Positions 10,475 to 23,700 of a DNA stretch of 64,000 nt are shown here, in pieces (within the stretch, counting starts at the first letter, position 1; every line of letters starts with the position of its first letter). Position numbers and translations under genes: made by a program. The notes below the pieces were generated by a model that was given only the letters and a program-made list of their open reading frames with translations, searched no databases and was not told the DNA's origin. This DNA is from Echria macrotheca (lineage: Eukaryota; Ascomycota; Sordariomycetes; Sordariales; Schizotheciaceae). The stretch covers positions 992,001 to 1,056,000 of the forward strand of contig MU839839.1 of NCBI GenBank assembly GCA_030411725.1. Direction: 5' to 3'.

Positions 10475-13246
10475 ATCGCATCGAAGGCCGGCGGACGGGT
10501 GTGGCAAGTGGTGGCGTCGGACAGATATTTCGGATCGGGCTGAGCGACTGCGGGCTGAGATGGACAGGACCGGCCCGTGTGCCAGAAGGCCCGCGCATGA
10601 AGGTGACGGATGCGACCGGCTCCGACCGATCACAACGCAAGGCACGTTGACGACTAGTTATGCTGAACCGAGCTTAAGTCTGCGCTGTGACACGACACTT
10701 CCGGGATGATGGCATCGCATATCGCCTGTCTGGCAGGGCAGCACCGGCGGCTCCACGTCGAACATGCTCACCTCCTTGCGTCGTCGTCGTCTCGGCCTGG
10801 ATGCCATCTCCCGCGCAGCAAGAGTGTGAAACGTGATGGGCCTGTTCGTTTCGGTGGCTCGCTTACGAGGGGGTGTTGGGGGATGGCCAGCAGCACACTG
10901 GCCCGGCAGCAGGTGCTTCTGCGGGTCTTTCTCGCCTCTTAGAGACGGGAGCAAGAAAGACGAGGCAGGCAAATGACACTTCATTCCTCCTCACCGTCGC
11001 ATAACAGGTGTGTGGGCGGGACTGGTCTTCGTGTCGCGTTGACAAGCAGCCAGGCAGACACGAAAAAATTGAAGACGAGCGTCTTTCGACAGAGCTTCTA
11101 GAATGAAACATGATCTGCATGTGCATATAGGTCTATCGCGGTGCGTACTGCACAGTCCGGGACTCCATGACGGCTCTGTTGCGCGCGCCCGGGGGGGGAG
11201 TAGTACTCTGGAGGTTGCATCGCCATTGGGTATTTGGACCAACAACCTCAAGCTCTTTTTGCCAGGCGCACTGATTGGCCGTTTCAGGAATACGCCCTGG
11301 GCTGCAACCTGCCGAGAGCTCTGCTCCATATCGTGTCCCGCCTTTTTTCCCCTGCCACCAACTGAGCTTCTGCCCGGAGACCAGAGAGCAGAGATCGGTC
11401 ACGCCGGCGACGGAACAATGGCCGCCGGCTTCTTTTCTCCAGCGCCGGCACGTGAGGAAAAAGAAAGCATGCAAACGAAGTCGACGCAGCAAATAGCCAA
11501 GCAACAATTGCCTTGTCAGAAACCGACATGTCGTCACCGCCATTGCTGGAAGATGCGGATAGCTGCGTTTCAACGGCCCACGCCGCCATTGCGGGAAGCT
11601 GAGGATGAGCTATCGGATGGATGCTGTTGAGGGCGGTCGCGAGCAGTACGGGGTTAGAATAGTAGGTACCTCGTGCTCCTCCTCGGCCGACCCCCCAGTT
11701 ACCACTTTGGGCCGGCCGCCCTGTGGCGTTGGTTGTGCCGGGCTGTTGTTGCACCCTGCCGACCGACCACACCCACACCTGGCCTGGCCTTGTCAATCCT
11801 CCCGGGGTGTCGTTGTAACTAGGTAGTTTGGAAGGCTGTTAGCCCCATGTCGCATGTCTGGAGTTATTGCATTTCCCATGTCTTGTACAGGTACATTTTC
11901 CCCCGTCTGCACATGGAAAACCAGGAATGCGCGGGAGCGCCACCGAACATCTTTTTGCGTTTGCATCTGTCTGTCAGTCTGTCTGTCTGCCCCTCCAACC
12001 TTGTTCGTCTTCCTCTCTTTCCTCTCTGTCTCTCTCCCTCTCTCTCTTCGCAGACCAGCACACACACAGAGCTGCACAAAACCACACAGCTACCATTCTG
12101 TACACCAGGAAACTGCCCACGGTCTGCCTCCCACGTAAGGGTAGCGCACGATTCCGGGAGGTACATGCACTACCACCACGTCCACCACACCCACCCCGTC
12201 CTGATCTCGATTAGGGTAGGTACCCACACGTATGTAGCTAGGGAGGAGGGAGGGGCAGAGAAAAGTAGGTTGGCCAAACAAGACCCGTTGATATGCGTTG
12301 GCACCGATTGCCTTTTTCCCATCTTGCATCCCGCCGCGCCCCATCACTTGGTGACTGGTCTGCTGCTGCTGGCCCAGGATCCCCCTGTCCCGTGTTTCTG
12401 TCAACTCGGCCGGGGAAAAAAAAAAGGAAACAAGAATGGAGTTGTTGGATGTGTCGGTCACGTTTCCGGCAGGGTTCCCGTTCCATGCTGTCTGTCTGTC
12501 TTTCTGTCAGGGCTAGACAGGTCTGCAGTCCACCAACCAGCCCAAGCCATCCATGTCTGTGGGGAGAGAGCAGCAGTACGTAGTGTAAGTATTGTACCAC
12601 GAGGTGAAGAAAGGAAAAAGCCGGGCAAGGTCAAGGGTCCTTTTGTGTACTGTAGTGCAGGCAAAGGTAAGTGACTTGGCTACCTGGGGAGGTCAGGCAG
12701 GCACACCGTCGTTCGCCCCATGTCCTATGTGCATGAAGTGCAAGTGCAAAGTAAGTTGCAGTCATGTCAGTCTCCCGGCTGGGCTGGGGGGGCCAGGCCT
12801 GTCCAGCACACCCCTTGTCATATCGATCTCTGCTGTTGCTGCTGCTGCTAACTAGCTTCTTGCCCCCCCTTCTGGCATGGCACGACCAACATCAGCCTGG
12901 CCAATCAAATAGCTCCATGTTAAGCGCATCGAGAGTACCAACAGACGCCGTGCTCTTAATCAAGACACGACCGCCCCAGCTTCGTTTCCCTTTTCGTCCC
13001 ATCTATCCTTGCGGCTGTTGTTGAACTTGATCTCCGCAGCATCTCGTGGTGTTGTCGGTCTGGCGTCGTCCTCTCCCTGCACGGCATCAATAGCTCTTTG
13101 GTGCGCCTTCCACTTTTGCCCCTCTGCCAGGCTCGCCTGGTTGTAAGAGGGGAGGCTCAACATCGGACGAGATTCCGTCTCAACTTGGACAATAGCAAGA
13201 ATCCGCGAAGTGGGCCGGTCTGGGTAGAGCACCCTGACGGCCTGTT
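10475..13246. other. Long interval upstream of the forkhead gene
   Basis: 2.8 kb between cactin and the forkhead start, both on the plus strand. It probably contains the forkhead promoter and a long 5' leader. The stretch 11964-12049 is a TCTG/CT pyrimidine tract. Open frames across 11.8-12.7 kb are low-complexity and unsupported. No RNA gene or transposon protein was recognised. Confidence 0.5.
11964..12049 (+). repeat. Pyrimidine-rich (TCTG/CT)n tract
   Basis: Repeated TCTG units change into CT and CCTCT runs over about 85 bp. Pyrimidine tracts of this kind often lie in fungal promoters just upstream of transcription starts. It lies about 1.2 kb before the forkhead ATG. Confidence 0.7.
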
Positions 13247-15764
13247 ATGGATCCTTCTTCCCCGACTACTTCTTCAACTTGCAAACCTGAACCCAGACAA
13301 CAACAGCAGCAACAGCAACAAGAACCGAAACTGAACCACCTCAAGCAGTCGCAACACCAGACCGCAATGCACCTGCAGGAACACCACGCACTGCAGCAGC
13401 AGACACACACCCCAGAGTACATCGAGAGTCTCAAGCAAGAACAATTCTCCATGTACCCGACAACCACCGCGGCCGGTGGTGTAGATAGCCACCCCTACAT
13501 TGCGAGCCCTACCGAAGCATACATGACACCCCAGTCACAAGCCGGGTCCATATGGGGCACGCCAGCGCGCACCCTAAGCGACGACTTCGATAATACTTCA
13601 GACGTCATGGCTACTGCGACCGCGCCGGTCAACAGCACAACGAACTACGCACTGCATGGATCGCCTACTTCCGTTTCCGCAGCGGCAGCAGCGGCGGTGA
13701 ATGTGGTGTCTGGCTTCTCTTCGCACCTCTCCTCACCCAGGACCAACAGCGCCTGGGTTCACCACCATGGTCAACAGCCAGCAGTCGGGACTGGCGCGCC
13801 ATCCCCAGGACCGTACCACTCATCATCATGGGACACTCCATCCAGCATTTCCAGGACCGGCGCCGGAGGAGGAGGAGCGGGAGGAGGGGTAGGATACGCG
13901 GCGACGACCGGAGGATACGCCACACTCCGAGGAGACGAGCGGGACAACAGACTCTCTTATCACCACTCATCATTCCCATCCGCCGCAGCAGCAGCAGCCA
14001 CAGCCGCGGCCGCCGGAACCAGCGGCGGTCTGTACACAACAACACCCCAGCCGTTCGACAGCGGCAACATGGGAATAATGGCTTCGTCCCATAGCCATGG
14101 GCAACAACAACCAACGGGAGGACACGGCTGCTATCCCGAGACGCACATCCGAACAGATCTCCTCGCGTACAACGTCGACGACGATCCGGGTTTTGGGGGC
14201 CATCATCACCAACATACCAGCCAGTATCCCCACCCGGGCCATGCAAGCTTCCACCGCCGCCACCACACAGGCCCGGGTAGCATGGTATCCAGTCCCGGCG
14301 AGGATATCAAGTTGGACCTGGACTACCTGGACAGTCTGGACATAGACATGGATGTCCCTCTCAATGGCCAGCCCCATCGTCGGGTGGTGGGCAACAGCGG
14401 CCCGGCGACAACAACGACCGGGGACGGCGACCACGACAACACCAACAGAAATCGGTCGACAGGAGGAGGTGGGAGTGGAAGTGGAAGTGGAAGTGCGAAT
14501 GGGAGTGGCGACCTCCCCTACGCGCAGCTGATCTACCAGGCGTTCATGAGCAGCGAGCGCAAAGCGATGACGCTCCAGGAGATATACCAGTGGTTCAGAG
14601 AGAACACTGCGCGGGGCAGGGGAACAAGCAAAGGGTGGCAGAACTCCATCAGGCACAATCTAAGTATGAACGGCGTATGTCTTTCTTTCCTCTTCTTTAT
14701 CCCCTCCCTCCTTCTTTCCTGTGGTGTGAACATGCTAACACAAAGGGACTGGAACAAAGGCATTCCTCCGCCGAGACAGAACCTACACGACCCCCCTCGA
14801 CGCCGACGAGACGCGCGACCCAACCGCGGTGCCGACCGATATCCAGCTCTCCGGGCCCTCGGACGACACCAACACGACCGATTCACAGCGCCCCGCCGCC
14901 ACGGCAGAGTGGTACCTCTCCGACGAGGCCATCAAGAAGGGCGTGCTGAGCACGACGCGCTTCCGCAAGGACAAGGAACAGCGCCGCAGCACGGTACACC
15001 ACACACGCCAGTCCAGCTCGCACCGAAGCAGCTCGTTCAGCGGCGGCACCAACAGCCGATTCCGAAAAAAGACAAAGCGTGAATCGCCGACTGCCCAGCG
15101 CGGCCATACGACCACTACTGCAACAACCGATAACACCACGGCAGCAGACCTCGATATCCACCATTACCTCGCCGCACAGCAGCAGGTCCTCCACCACACC
15201 AACGGCGGGAACGGGACCAGCGGCGGCAGCGGCATCGGCATGTCTCTCTACAACGCTCCTCCTCCCCCTCCGCATCATCCAACAACCACCACCCAGTCGG
15301 CATACTACGCAACCACATCCCCATACTCTCCCTACACGCACGCAATGGTCAGAACCCAATCCCTAGACCTGAGCGAGTCAGGCCTGGACGAGCCGCTCAC
15401 CCCCGCCGACCACCAGACCACCTTCCATGTCACCAGCCCGAATCTACACCACGACTGCCTTTCCTCACCCTGCGAACCGGGTACGGCCGGCGGCGGCGGG
15501 GGTGGACATGGACATGGGCATGGGTACCACCATCCATACAACGCCGAGGGCGGAGTGGGCGGCGGCCTGGCAGGGGTTGTTGGGGTTGGGGTAGGGGGTG
15601 GTGTGCTGGGGGGTACAAGCGGGGATCTGTATGGACATGGACTTCCCTCCTCTGCGTCTGCGTCTGCGTCCTCGTCCTCCGCATATCTCCACCAGCAGCA
15701 CCAGCACCAGCAGGGCACGCATGGTCAGGGACATGGACATGGCCAGCAGCACGCGCGGTACTAG
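13247..15764 (+). CDS. Forkhead (winged-helix) transcription factor
   Basis: Two exons, 13247..14674 and 14760..15764, joined in phase 0 across an 85-bp intron, give about 810 residues. The DNA-binding domain begins near residue 423 with LPYAQLIYQAFMSS. It continues through MTLQEIYQWFRENT and WQNSIRHNLSMNG, the recognition helix, at the end of exon 1, then AFLRRDRTYTTP in exon 2 and EWYLSDEAIKKGVLSTTRFR. No forkhead-associated (FHA) domain is present, so it is not an Fkh1/Fkh2-type cell-cycle factor. The flanks are low-complexity: a poly-Gln tract near residue 18, Gly/Ser runs, His/Gly-rich stretches and alternating Ser/Ala. Between the recognition helix and EWYLSDEA there is a polar insertion of about 40 residues in the wing. 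The ATG at 13247 is the first in frame. The target genes are unknown. Confidence 0.88.
13296..13323 (+). repeat. CAA/CAG poly-Gln tract in the forkhead gene
   Basis: A run of CAA and CAG triplets encodes eight consecutive Gln near residue 18 of the forkhead protein. Such triplet tracts often vary in length between strains. Confidence 0.8.
14471..14495 (+). repeat. GGAAGT hexamer repeat (Gly-Ser)
   Basis: Tandem GGAAGT units encode alternating Gly-Ser just before the forkhead domain, forming a flexible linker. Likely polymorphic in length. Confidence 0.7.
15651..15672 (+). repeat. TCTGCG hexamer repeat (Ser-Ala)
   Basis: Four tandem TCTGCG units encode Ser-Ala repeats near the C-terminus of the forkhead protein, with no predicted fold. 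Confidence 0.7.
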
Positions 15765-16514
15765 CCTGCTGCTCGCCTGCTCCGCTGGAACTGGGGGATC
15801 GAGCAGATGAGAGCAGAGCTTGGGTGGGAGAGGACTGCAGCTGAGGTTGGAGCAACGAGGCAAAGAGAGAGCTCGATGCAAGCATGGAAAGGGAGAAACA
15901 ACATACACGCCAACAACAGCTCGACCATTCTTTGGGGGCGACGCCGAGAGAAACTCCGGCGACAACATCACACACACAGAAAAACAACATCGCCGACTAG
16001 AAACAGATGGGGTGTGGATGGCATGGCCAAAGCAACAATATGGTGCCATCAATGCCGTGTCTGGTGTGTGAAGGGATCAAAGATACCGGCACTTCCCGAC
16101 ACACATCCACACATCCCACCACCCATTACTACTACCAGACATCACAACAGCACGCACCACCAACAAACCAAACCACCACAGAAAGAAACAGCAACAAAAA
16201 GTGCGCATATCTTTTTTGGAATTTCCTTCACCATCGGATGATACCCCGGAACGGCAACAATGCAACATGACGCGAACGAAACACGGAACACAAAAAAATG
16301 CAACATCGGCGGAGAGGTCGAAAGAAAGAACCAACAGACATTTGGGGGCTCCCCGGCCGGGATGCATCCCCATCCCGCAGCAGCAGCAGCAGCAACTCGG
16401 GGACCGGGAAGTCCAGTAGAGTGCGTTGTGTCATTGGGGTCCGTCCGGCAACGGGCAGCGGTACCACAACCCTCTTTCGGGCAACTCGGTCGGGCCAGCC
16501 AGCCAGACACACGC

Positions 16515-16530
16515 AAAAAAAAAAAAAAAA
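16515..16530 (+). repeat. Poly-A homopolymer (16 A)
   Basis: An uninterrupted run of 16 A in the forkhead 3' flank. It may be a polymorphic microsatellite and is prone to sequencing slippage. Confidence 0.85.
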
Positions 16531-17777
16531 CCGACAAGATCGACAACAGCGGGGCCGCCGGCCGGGACTTCGAACATCGTCTCAGCGACGCCGACCGGGT
16601 TTCTGGTTCCTTCCCCTTCCCTCCAGTCCTTGACAGGAAACACAACCATCCTTTCTCCGCCGTGCAGCTGTCAAACCTTCTTCCCCCCACCCCCATGTCC
16701 ACCCCATGTCCACCAACAAGGGTGTGTGTGCGCGCACGAGGGGAGACATGGCAGAGAGCTTGCAAGGGCAGGGCAGGGCTGGGCAGGGGACCAGGATGAT
16801 TGATCACAGGCCAGGGAACAAAAAGACGATCGAACCAATCGCCCCGAACTTCATCTTGCATAACGCCAACGCCACGCACGTTGCACTTCAACATGCCAGA
16901 TAACCTATCTCACACACCTTTTTCATGTGTGTGAGGGGAGTATGTGGCTCTCGAAAAAAAAAACATCGTTTCGAGCAACTTGCACCATGCATGCAGAAAA
17001 ACGGACAGAAAGACAAGCGGCGGCGACGGATATCTTTCCCCGAACGAACGAGAAACAAGAGAGAGGGCCACGACGACCGAGGACGGCCATGCTTTGGATG
17101 GGGATGGGGATGGGGGCCGAACCATACCTCGGGCACACCAAGCCCGCAACTTACACGCACTCGGCACTGTGGCCCGCGCAGCCCCGGGGGGGGACACGGA
17201 GGGGGGCATTTGTCAAAATGTCAAATGTCAAATCCCGAACCAACCCCATTCCAGGAGCATACACTAGGTCTCTGCCCTGTCCGTGTGTCACCGCTGCGCT
17301 GCCAACCCTGCGGAGGACCTCTAGAGAGGAAGTCACTTCGCGCAATATTTCTCGTCATTTTTTTGCGGTTTCTTTTCCAACCACCACGCACACACTCAAC
17401 ACACCCCTTCTCATTTACTTCACTTGACAAATCTTCACTTTTTTTTTTTATGCGCTGTACTGCGCTTGCAGTTTCCGGGGCGCTTTTTTAGTTTTCCTTT
17501 TTCTTTTCATGCTAACTTGGCTGGCCGCCTCTAAGCGGGGTGAGACAGTCAAGGAGCACTCCCTTGACCAAAAAAACGAAGGGGACAAATAATTCGACAA
17601 TGAACTGGCGGGGGCGGGGAACATGGGGGATTCTCAACGCTTTTTTGGAGGGAAGGAAAGGAGTGGTTGCTGGGCAAGTGACCCCGGGAGTTCAAGGGAA
17701 ACGATAGAAACTGCTAGGTTTTCGAGTCTTTTCGCATCCATCATCCGCATATGGTATTAGGGGGGGCATTGGGAAAC

Positions 17778-17790
17778 GGATACGGATACG
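17778..17790 (+). repeat. Short GGATAC microsatellite
   Basis: Two tandem GGATAC units followed by a related GGATGG unit, in gene-free DNA. No function is apparent. Confidence 0.5.
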
Positions 17791-20700
17791 GATGGGGATT
17801 TGCATCGCATCGTTTTTCCTCCTCCTCGTGGGATTGCATCGGGGCGGTAGATTTTCTTGGGAGCAATTCAGCCTTCAACTTGGGATGACCATGAGAACTA
17901 TGAGATAGGAATGGCAAAAGGGAGTTTTCCGGCGTCTTCATCTTTCTCCCTGTCTAAATTCGCCCCAGAGTACTACGCGAAATGGAAAAACACTTGACAT
18001 CTGTGTCCCGGTGGGTGTGGGTGATTCCTTTTTTGCGCATCGTTGACGGCAGGTAAAAAAAAGGATATCTTATTTGACGTGAGAACAGAGCACCCCGGTT
18101 GGTCGTTCTGGATTGGGAAGAGAGCCCGTCTGACTTCTCGAAACCTTGGCGCCCCCAAGGGCAAGTGGCGGGCAGACAATGTTGCAGACGGGCAGCCTTG
18201 CAGTCGTAGCTAATGATCATGCTGCATCGAAACCAATTGAGCACCGTATACCTGATTCGACATCGTCTTGGCCGTGTTCGAAGCCGACTCGGGAGCGGAG
18301 CGAGGTCGGGAGTCGGTCACCCGGCTGGAATCGGCACTGGGTCGACGTCCCGGTGGGTTGCGAGAGCTGACCACGCCCTGAGCCAGCCACAGATACAAGC
18401 GCCTCTTAGAAAGAGATGTGGCCCAAGCCATCGTACGATCGTGACGTCCAGGCTTCGCCGGGCCTGTAGAAGTGTGTCGGCCACCCCCGCCCCACCATCA
18501 CGTCCAACTGCAGACCGCTGTCGCAGCTACAGATTCGCATCAGAGCCCTCTGCACTAGTAGCCTTCCCACCGCCTCCTCTCCCTTTCGTGACCATGCCGT
18601 CTCCGGAGCAGCACATACTGACTTGTCATCTTATTTTCTAGATGGCTGCATGCCTCAGGCGGCGATGGCGGAGATCACCTCGTGGCAGACATGCTGGACG
18701 ACGCAGCCTCTTCAACTGAAAATACTCCCAGTGCAGAATTGCCCTTTTCACACTCCCGGGTTGGGCAGCGCTGCCCGAGCCTCGGCTGGCCACCGCGCGG
18801 CCGTCCAGCGCCCGTGTTGGTCCGGGGGCAGTCCCATTCTGTTCGCCGCCACGCTCACATCTTGCTTTGTCGTCACCGCAAAACAACCTGCTTGGGGAAT
18901 AGTGACCATACCACAGACGTCCCTGAATCACATTTAATTCTCGGAGAATGAATCTACTGCCGATAAGTAGAAACGACTCGATGAAGCGCATGCGTCTGGG
19001 ATTGTTGGCTCAGGGCGGTGCACACCAGAAAAAGTGCATCAGAAAAGGCAAAAGATGTGCAATGTCCGGTATGGCTATGATGGTATTGTCAAAGAGATTC
19101 CATGAGGCAGTCGAGTTGACGATCCTTGAAGGGTGCGACCGAGAGACTTGTCTTGCGGAGGTATTGTCCCGCAGGCCACGCATGAGCACGGGGTTCCCGC
19201 CGCCGCAAAAGCTTGCACCAACTGCGATTCGACACCCTACGGGGGAGTTCTTGGCTTGCGCCGGTCATGCCGTTGGTGTTCGAGTTGTAACTGCCCCCCT
19301 GCCACCTCCTCTGCCGCAACGGCTGTAACCCACTCACTCCTCGCGACGGCTGCCTGTCGACGGCGGTGTCGTATTGCGATGCTTCAAAGCCAAAGAAGCG
19401 GGAGATATCCCGTTTCTGTATGTTTGCAGTCCTTCATCCTCGATAGCCTCGACCCTGCAGTTCTGTGACTTGCACGACGTGGCTAGCCAACGCCCTATCG
19501 TCGAGCACGGGACACACCGATCGATCTGCCGCTGGGCTGCCAGTGTCAATTTCCACGGCTAACATTGACAGCCAATGTATAGGAACATCGGTGTAGCCAA
19601 CGGCGGAAAATGAAGGGGTAGTGACGCGATTTGAGAGCCTATGTAGTGTTACCGGTGTTGGCATTTGAAGATCCAGATGTCCGGGGATCGTCAACAGCTG
19701 CAAGTGGACAGCATAACAGCCGGGAGGGGGCTGGCGGGGGAATGATTGGATCTCATCTCTGGTCGCGGCAATCGAGCGCGTCAGGTCCTGGTCCTAGACG
19801 CGTTGGCGCAAGACCAGCAGGAGGTCATGCTTTCGGCACCGAGGGGGCGGGGGACTGGTGCAACGTCGTGACCGCATGCCTCTGTGCGGAAACATCGTAT
19901 TCGCAGAAGTGGCAGCCAGTATAGGTCGGACGACATATCCATTGAAAATGTCGGGGAAACGCGGTGTGCGTACGGTACGGGAAGCAGACGCCGAAACATC
20001 CCAAGTCGGCCCGGCTCCACCTCCACCAGCATCGGTACTAAAAAGAACACCGGCCGTCTGCCACACTGCCACATCTGCCGTTGGGCGCTGAACCGACTGA
20101 AGTCTGCTGGGCAATCTAGGCTGTCATTTTCCCCCTCCAAAGTTGCTGATTCGACACGAGTCTGTCACACCCTCCCTCCCTGGCAGGGCTCGACAAACCG
20201 GGCAAGCCTGGCCGACATGAACCCTCCGCGTTCAGGGCGCTGTACACCGACGTCAGACGGCACAGACCGCGACATCGCTATTGGCCAAACCCGTCGGGGC
20301 CCGCGACCCTTCTCACGTCGTGGGCGACTTGGTCGCTGTGCTGCGAATGGCGGTCCCGGGGTCGGAGAAGTTTCCGCTGAACGATGACGGGATGATTGGA
20401 CGGTCGGGGCCAAAATCTTTCCCCGCAAAACTCTCCATGCCGGATTGAGAGCCAAGCGCAGAGTTCACGCCCCCAAGAAGGCCTCGCGAGCCCCTCCGTC
20501 CAACCAGGGGCTGCGGTGTGTTGGGGGCGCACTGTAGCCATGTCTCAAGCAGGGATAGGGGTGTCTGCGTCCGTCTCTGTGCCCGGCCCCCGGATTGGTT
20601 ACCAGTCTGTCGGGTCGGGTACGTACCGCCAGGCGCCAACATGCACAGGGGTCAAGGTTGTTGGCGCCGGATTGAGCCGGAATGTACCAGTGCCCCCAGC

Positions 20701-23700
20701 TTCCACTCTGGACTGCAGGCTAGACCGCTAGAGGAATCTGCTGCCCTCGCTGCCTCGACAGTTCCACCGCAGGGAGACTGGACGATGAATAAATATAGAT
20801 ACGAGTCGGATGGGTGTTGATGCCTGCGTAGGTGCACGCGAAGCTGCTGAGATGAAGAGTTCGAAGCTGCCGTTTGCATGCAGCCGGCAGCATCGACGCT
20901 AGCCGACAAGGCGAAGCTTATCTTGCGGGAGGATTGCAAGAACCGTCCAGAGTATGTAAGCGCGGATGCCACTGCGACAGGGGATCGCAGGTCCCATCTG
21001 AGGCGTGATCTCGGGGACCTGGCGGCGCAGTTGTCTCCGATCGCCGACAGCGGAGTCTTCTCTCGTCTTGGCTGCTTCCAACTTCCCCTCCCGCTGTTGG
21101 TCGCAAGGCCGTGACAATTGGTCAACTGCCCATTGGACGAGTACCGTTGGCAGCATGGTGTGGAGGGGTGCATCGATGATTATGGCATGCGGGGGATCGC
21201 CGACCGGCACATTCTCCGTGAAAGCGACCCGTATCCGCACTGGACTGCGGGCCAGGACGTTGGCCTGACCCGACCCAATCTCGCATCTCAGCTGCTCTTC
21301 ATCCGAAATGCATGCAATTCAGCATCTCCCAGTCGTGGAACACTAGCGGATGTCGCCTGTTGGTCCTCTCAATATTCGTTAGGACACGAGTTCGGAACGT
21401 CCGCCCATCGTCAAATGTACTCCTGTGTACAATACAATACAAGCCCTTGAAGCAAATGAGGATGTTCACACCCATCCTGCGCCTCGTGGTCTGTCGCGAA
21501 GGGGGGCTTGAGAGGTCTCAAATGAGGATGGATGCCTTGACGCAGACACGGCAAACTGGGTAAGAAAGCCGTCTTAACGTCAATGTCCTGGCTTAGCGAG
21601 CACGACCCGTCGTGAGCAGTCTGTTGGTCGTGGGTCCTGGAGGTTACGTTGGTTTGGCGCTGTATCCGCGCAGAAATGAAATCCGTTATATCTGTGGCTT
21701 GACATGTCGTCGCCCAATGCAGCATGGATGGCACCTCCTCCCGCGCCAGGACTCGCCGTTCGAAACCAGTCCACTCAGCGAGGTCGGAATTTCTCTTCCG
21801 CATCGCTGCTATGGGTACGGCACTAGCCGTCGCTTCGGATGCGGTAACCATCTTCCAATCTCGGGGTGGACATCCCGAAGACGCGGCGCGACCCTCGCGG
21901 TTACAGCACATGAACTGTAAAGTCAAGAACATCGAGCGGCAGCGATCGCGACGGCTATGCCTAGTCGAAATGCAATGATCCCGAACTCATTAGTGTGAAT
22001 AGACCCCGCGGCGGGGGAGGGCCGACTCCCCAACGCCTAGCTGGGTTGTCAAGTTAAGCCACCAGAACCATGACAGCTCAGCGGCATGTAAACTAGGCTG
22101 GTTACTTCCCGCACCTGTCCTCTTGGTTGCATTGTGACAGCTTGCCGTGGTTGGTTGCGCGAGCCAGATTGATCACCGCGCAGAAATGAGAGCGGAACTC
22201 CAGCCCCAAACCGGAAACTCCCGCTCGACAGGCAGTGGGGTGTATCAACTGCGCGACAAGGCTTGCGTTATCAGAGGCCGTTCAAACGAGGCGCGGGATG
22301 CGCGTTCTGGCTGGTGCGGATCAAGCATCGAGCAAACGAGAAGATTCTTTCTGTCGATTCTGACAATGGTGGAGGGAAACATGGTTTCCATGCAGGCGAC
22401 CTAATAGAGACCTCCCAGCCGTGGTGTGCAGACGGAGACTCTGTCGCGACGCCTTCTGAAGAAGGACCAATCCTGCCCGTTTCGAGCGGCAGTTCATGGA
22501 TCACCCAGCCTCGGTCGTGCTCTCTCATTGATCAAACCGGATTTCTGGTATCTGGGCTTGTCAATCGGTCCGCCGATCCCGCTCGATCTCGATAACATTG
22601 AGCACCCAACCAGGTTCATGGGACCTGTGTTACGGCATGTGCAGCACCGAGTCCCTTCCTCTGCCACCTCGAGTCGTTCTCAGGCACAACGGCCAAAGGA
22701 CGCATCATGTTCTGAGTCTTTGACACTAACGGAGTAGAATAGTTGGCGTCAACGAAGCTCTGAGCCCCTGAAATCGGCCATAGCTTCCCAGTTCAGCATG
22801 CCGCCCAGTGTCATCCACTGTTGCTGGTGTGAGCAACGGATGCCGACGATGAGAAAACTCGGGCCGAGACATCAGGGACGTCCCGTGGCATCACGAATTG
22901 TATTGAATTGCGGCTGCCTGGACGGCAGGGGTTGCCGAATTGTGGAGGGGCACTTGGCATAGGGACGACGTCACAGGGATGCTCAACCGCCTCGTGCGTG
23001 GATCATAACCCTTGCAACATCTATCGCCGCAATGGCACACCCGTCCCTCCAGCCTCACGGATTGTCCAGAACCCTTCCATTCGGGAAGGCAAGCAGCTTG
23101 TCTAATGCGTGGCGTCGGCTGTCTGTCGATCCCCAGCGAGTAGAAAGTCGCCTGAGCGGGAGGCACAACCCTATTGGGAGCCCACCCTCGGCAGGAAGTG
23201 CACTCTCGGAAACCGATGCAGTAGCTTCAAAATCACCACCATGCAGGTGTCCCCGTCGATATATCTGCTGCCCGTTCAATTCCCTCGAACGGACCGCGGG
23301 AGCTAACCGGCCTCGAGGGTGTGAGGTTGTTGTTGCGTGTGATATTGCCGGGCTCCCGGGCAGTGGATATGACAGGGTCTGTGTTGCACCCGATATCCTC
23401 TCCAAGAGAGCGGTCAACCCAGATGCGAGAACTGACGGAAGACCTGTCAGTTCGTGATTTGACACGGGATGCACCAATCAGAATCGCGCTTGTCACCGCG
23501 GCCAACACCATTGGCCGACGACAGCGACTCCAAGACTTGCGCCATCTCAACTCGGTGCGGCATTTCTTGCATGAGCCGCTGTCAGCTTCGCAGCTGCTGC
23601 GACGTCGTCAAGGAACGACGGCATCATTGCACCAGACGAAGACAGTCCGCCGAGACATCTCAAACTGTGCGAGGTTCGGTGCGCAGTCGATGAAATGCCT

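Noticed and set aside
11847..12674. 275-codon plus-strand frame through the pyrimidine tract
   Set aside because: Low-complexity translation (runs of Ser, Leu, Pro, Cys) with no domain; it lies in leader-type sequence.
21411..21932. 173-codon minus-strand frame in the 9 kb gene-free block
   Set aside because: No domain, overlapping frames of similar length on the other strand, no supporting splice structure.
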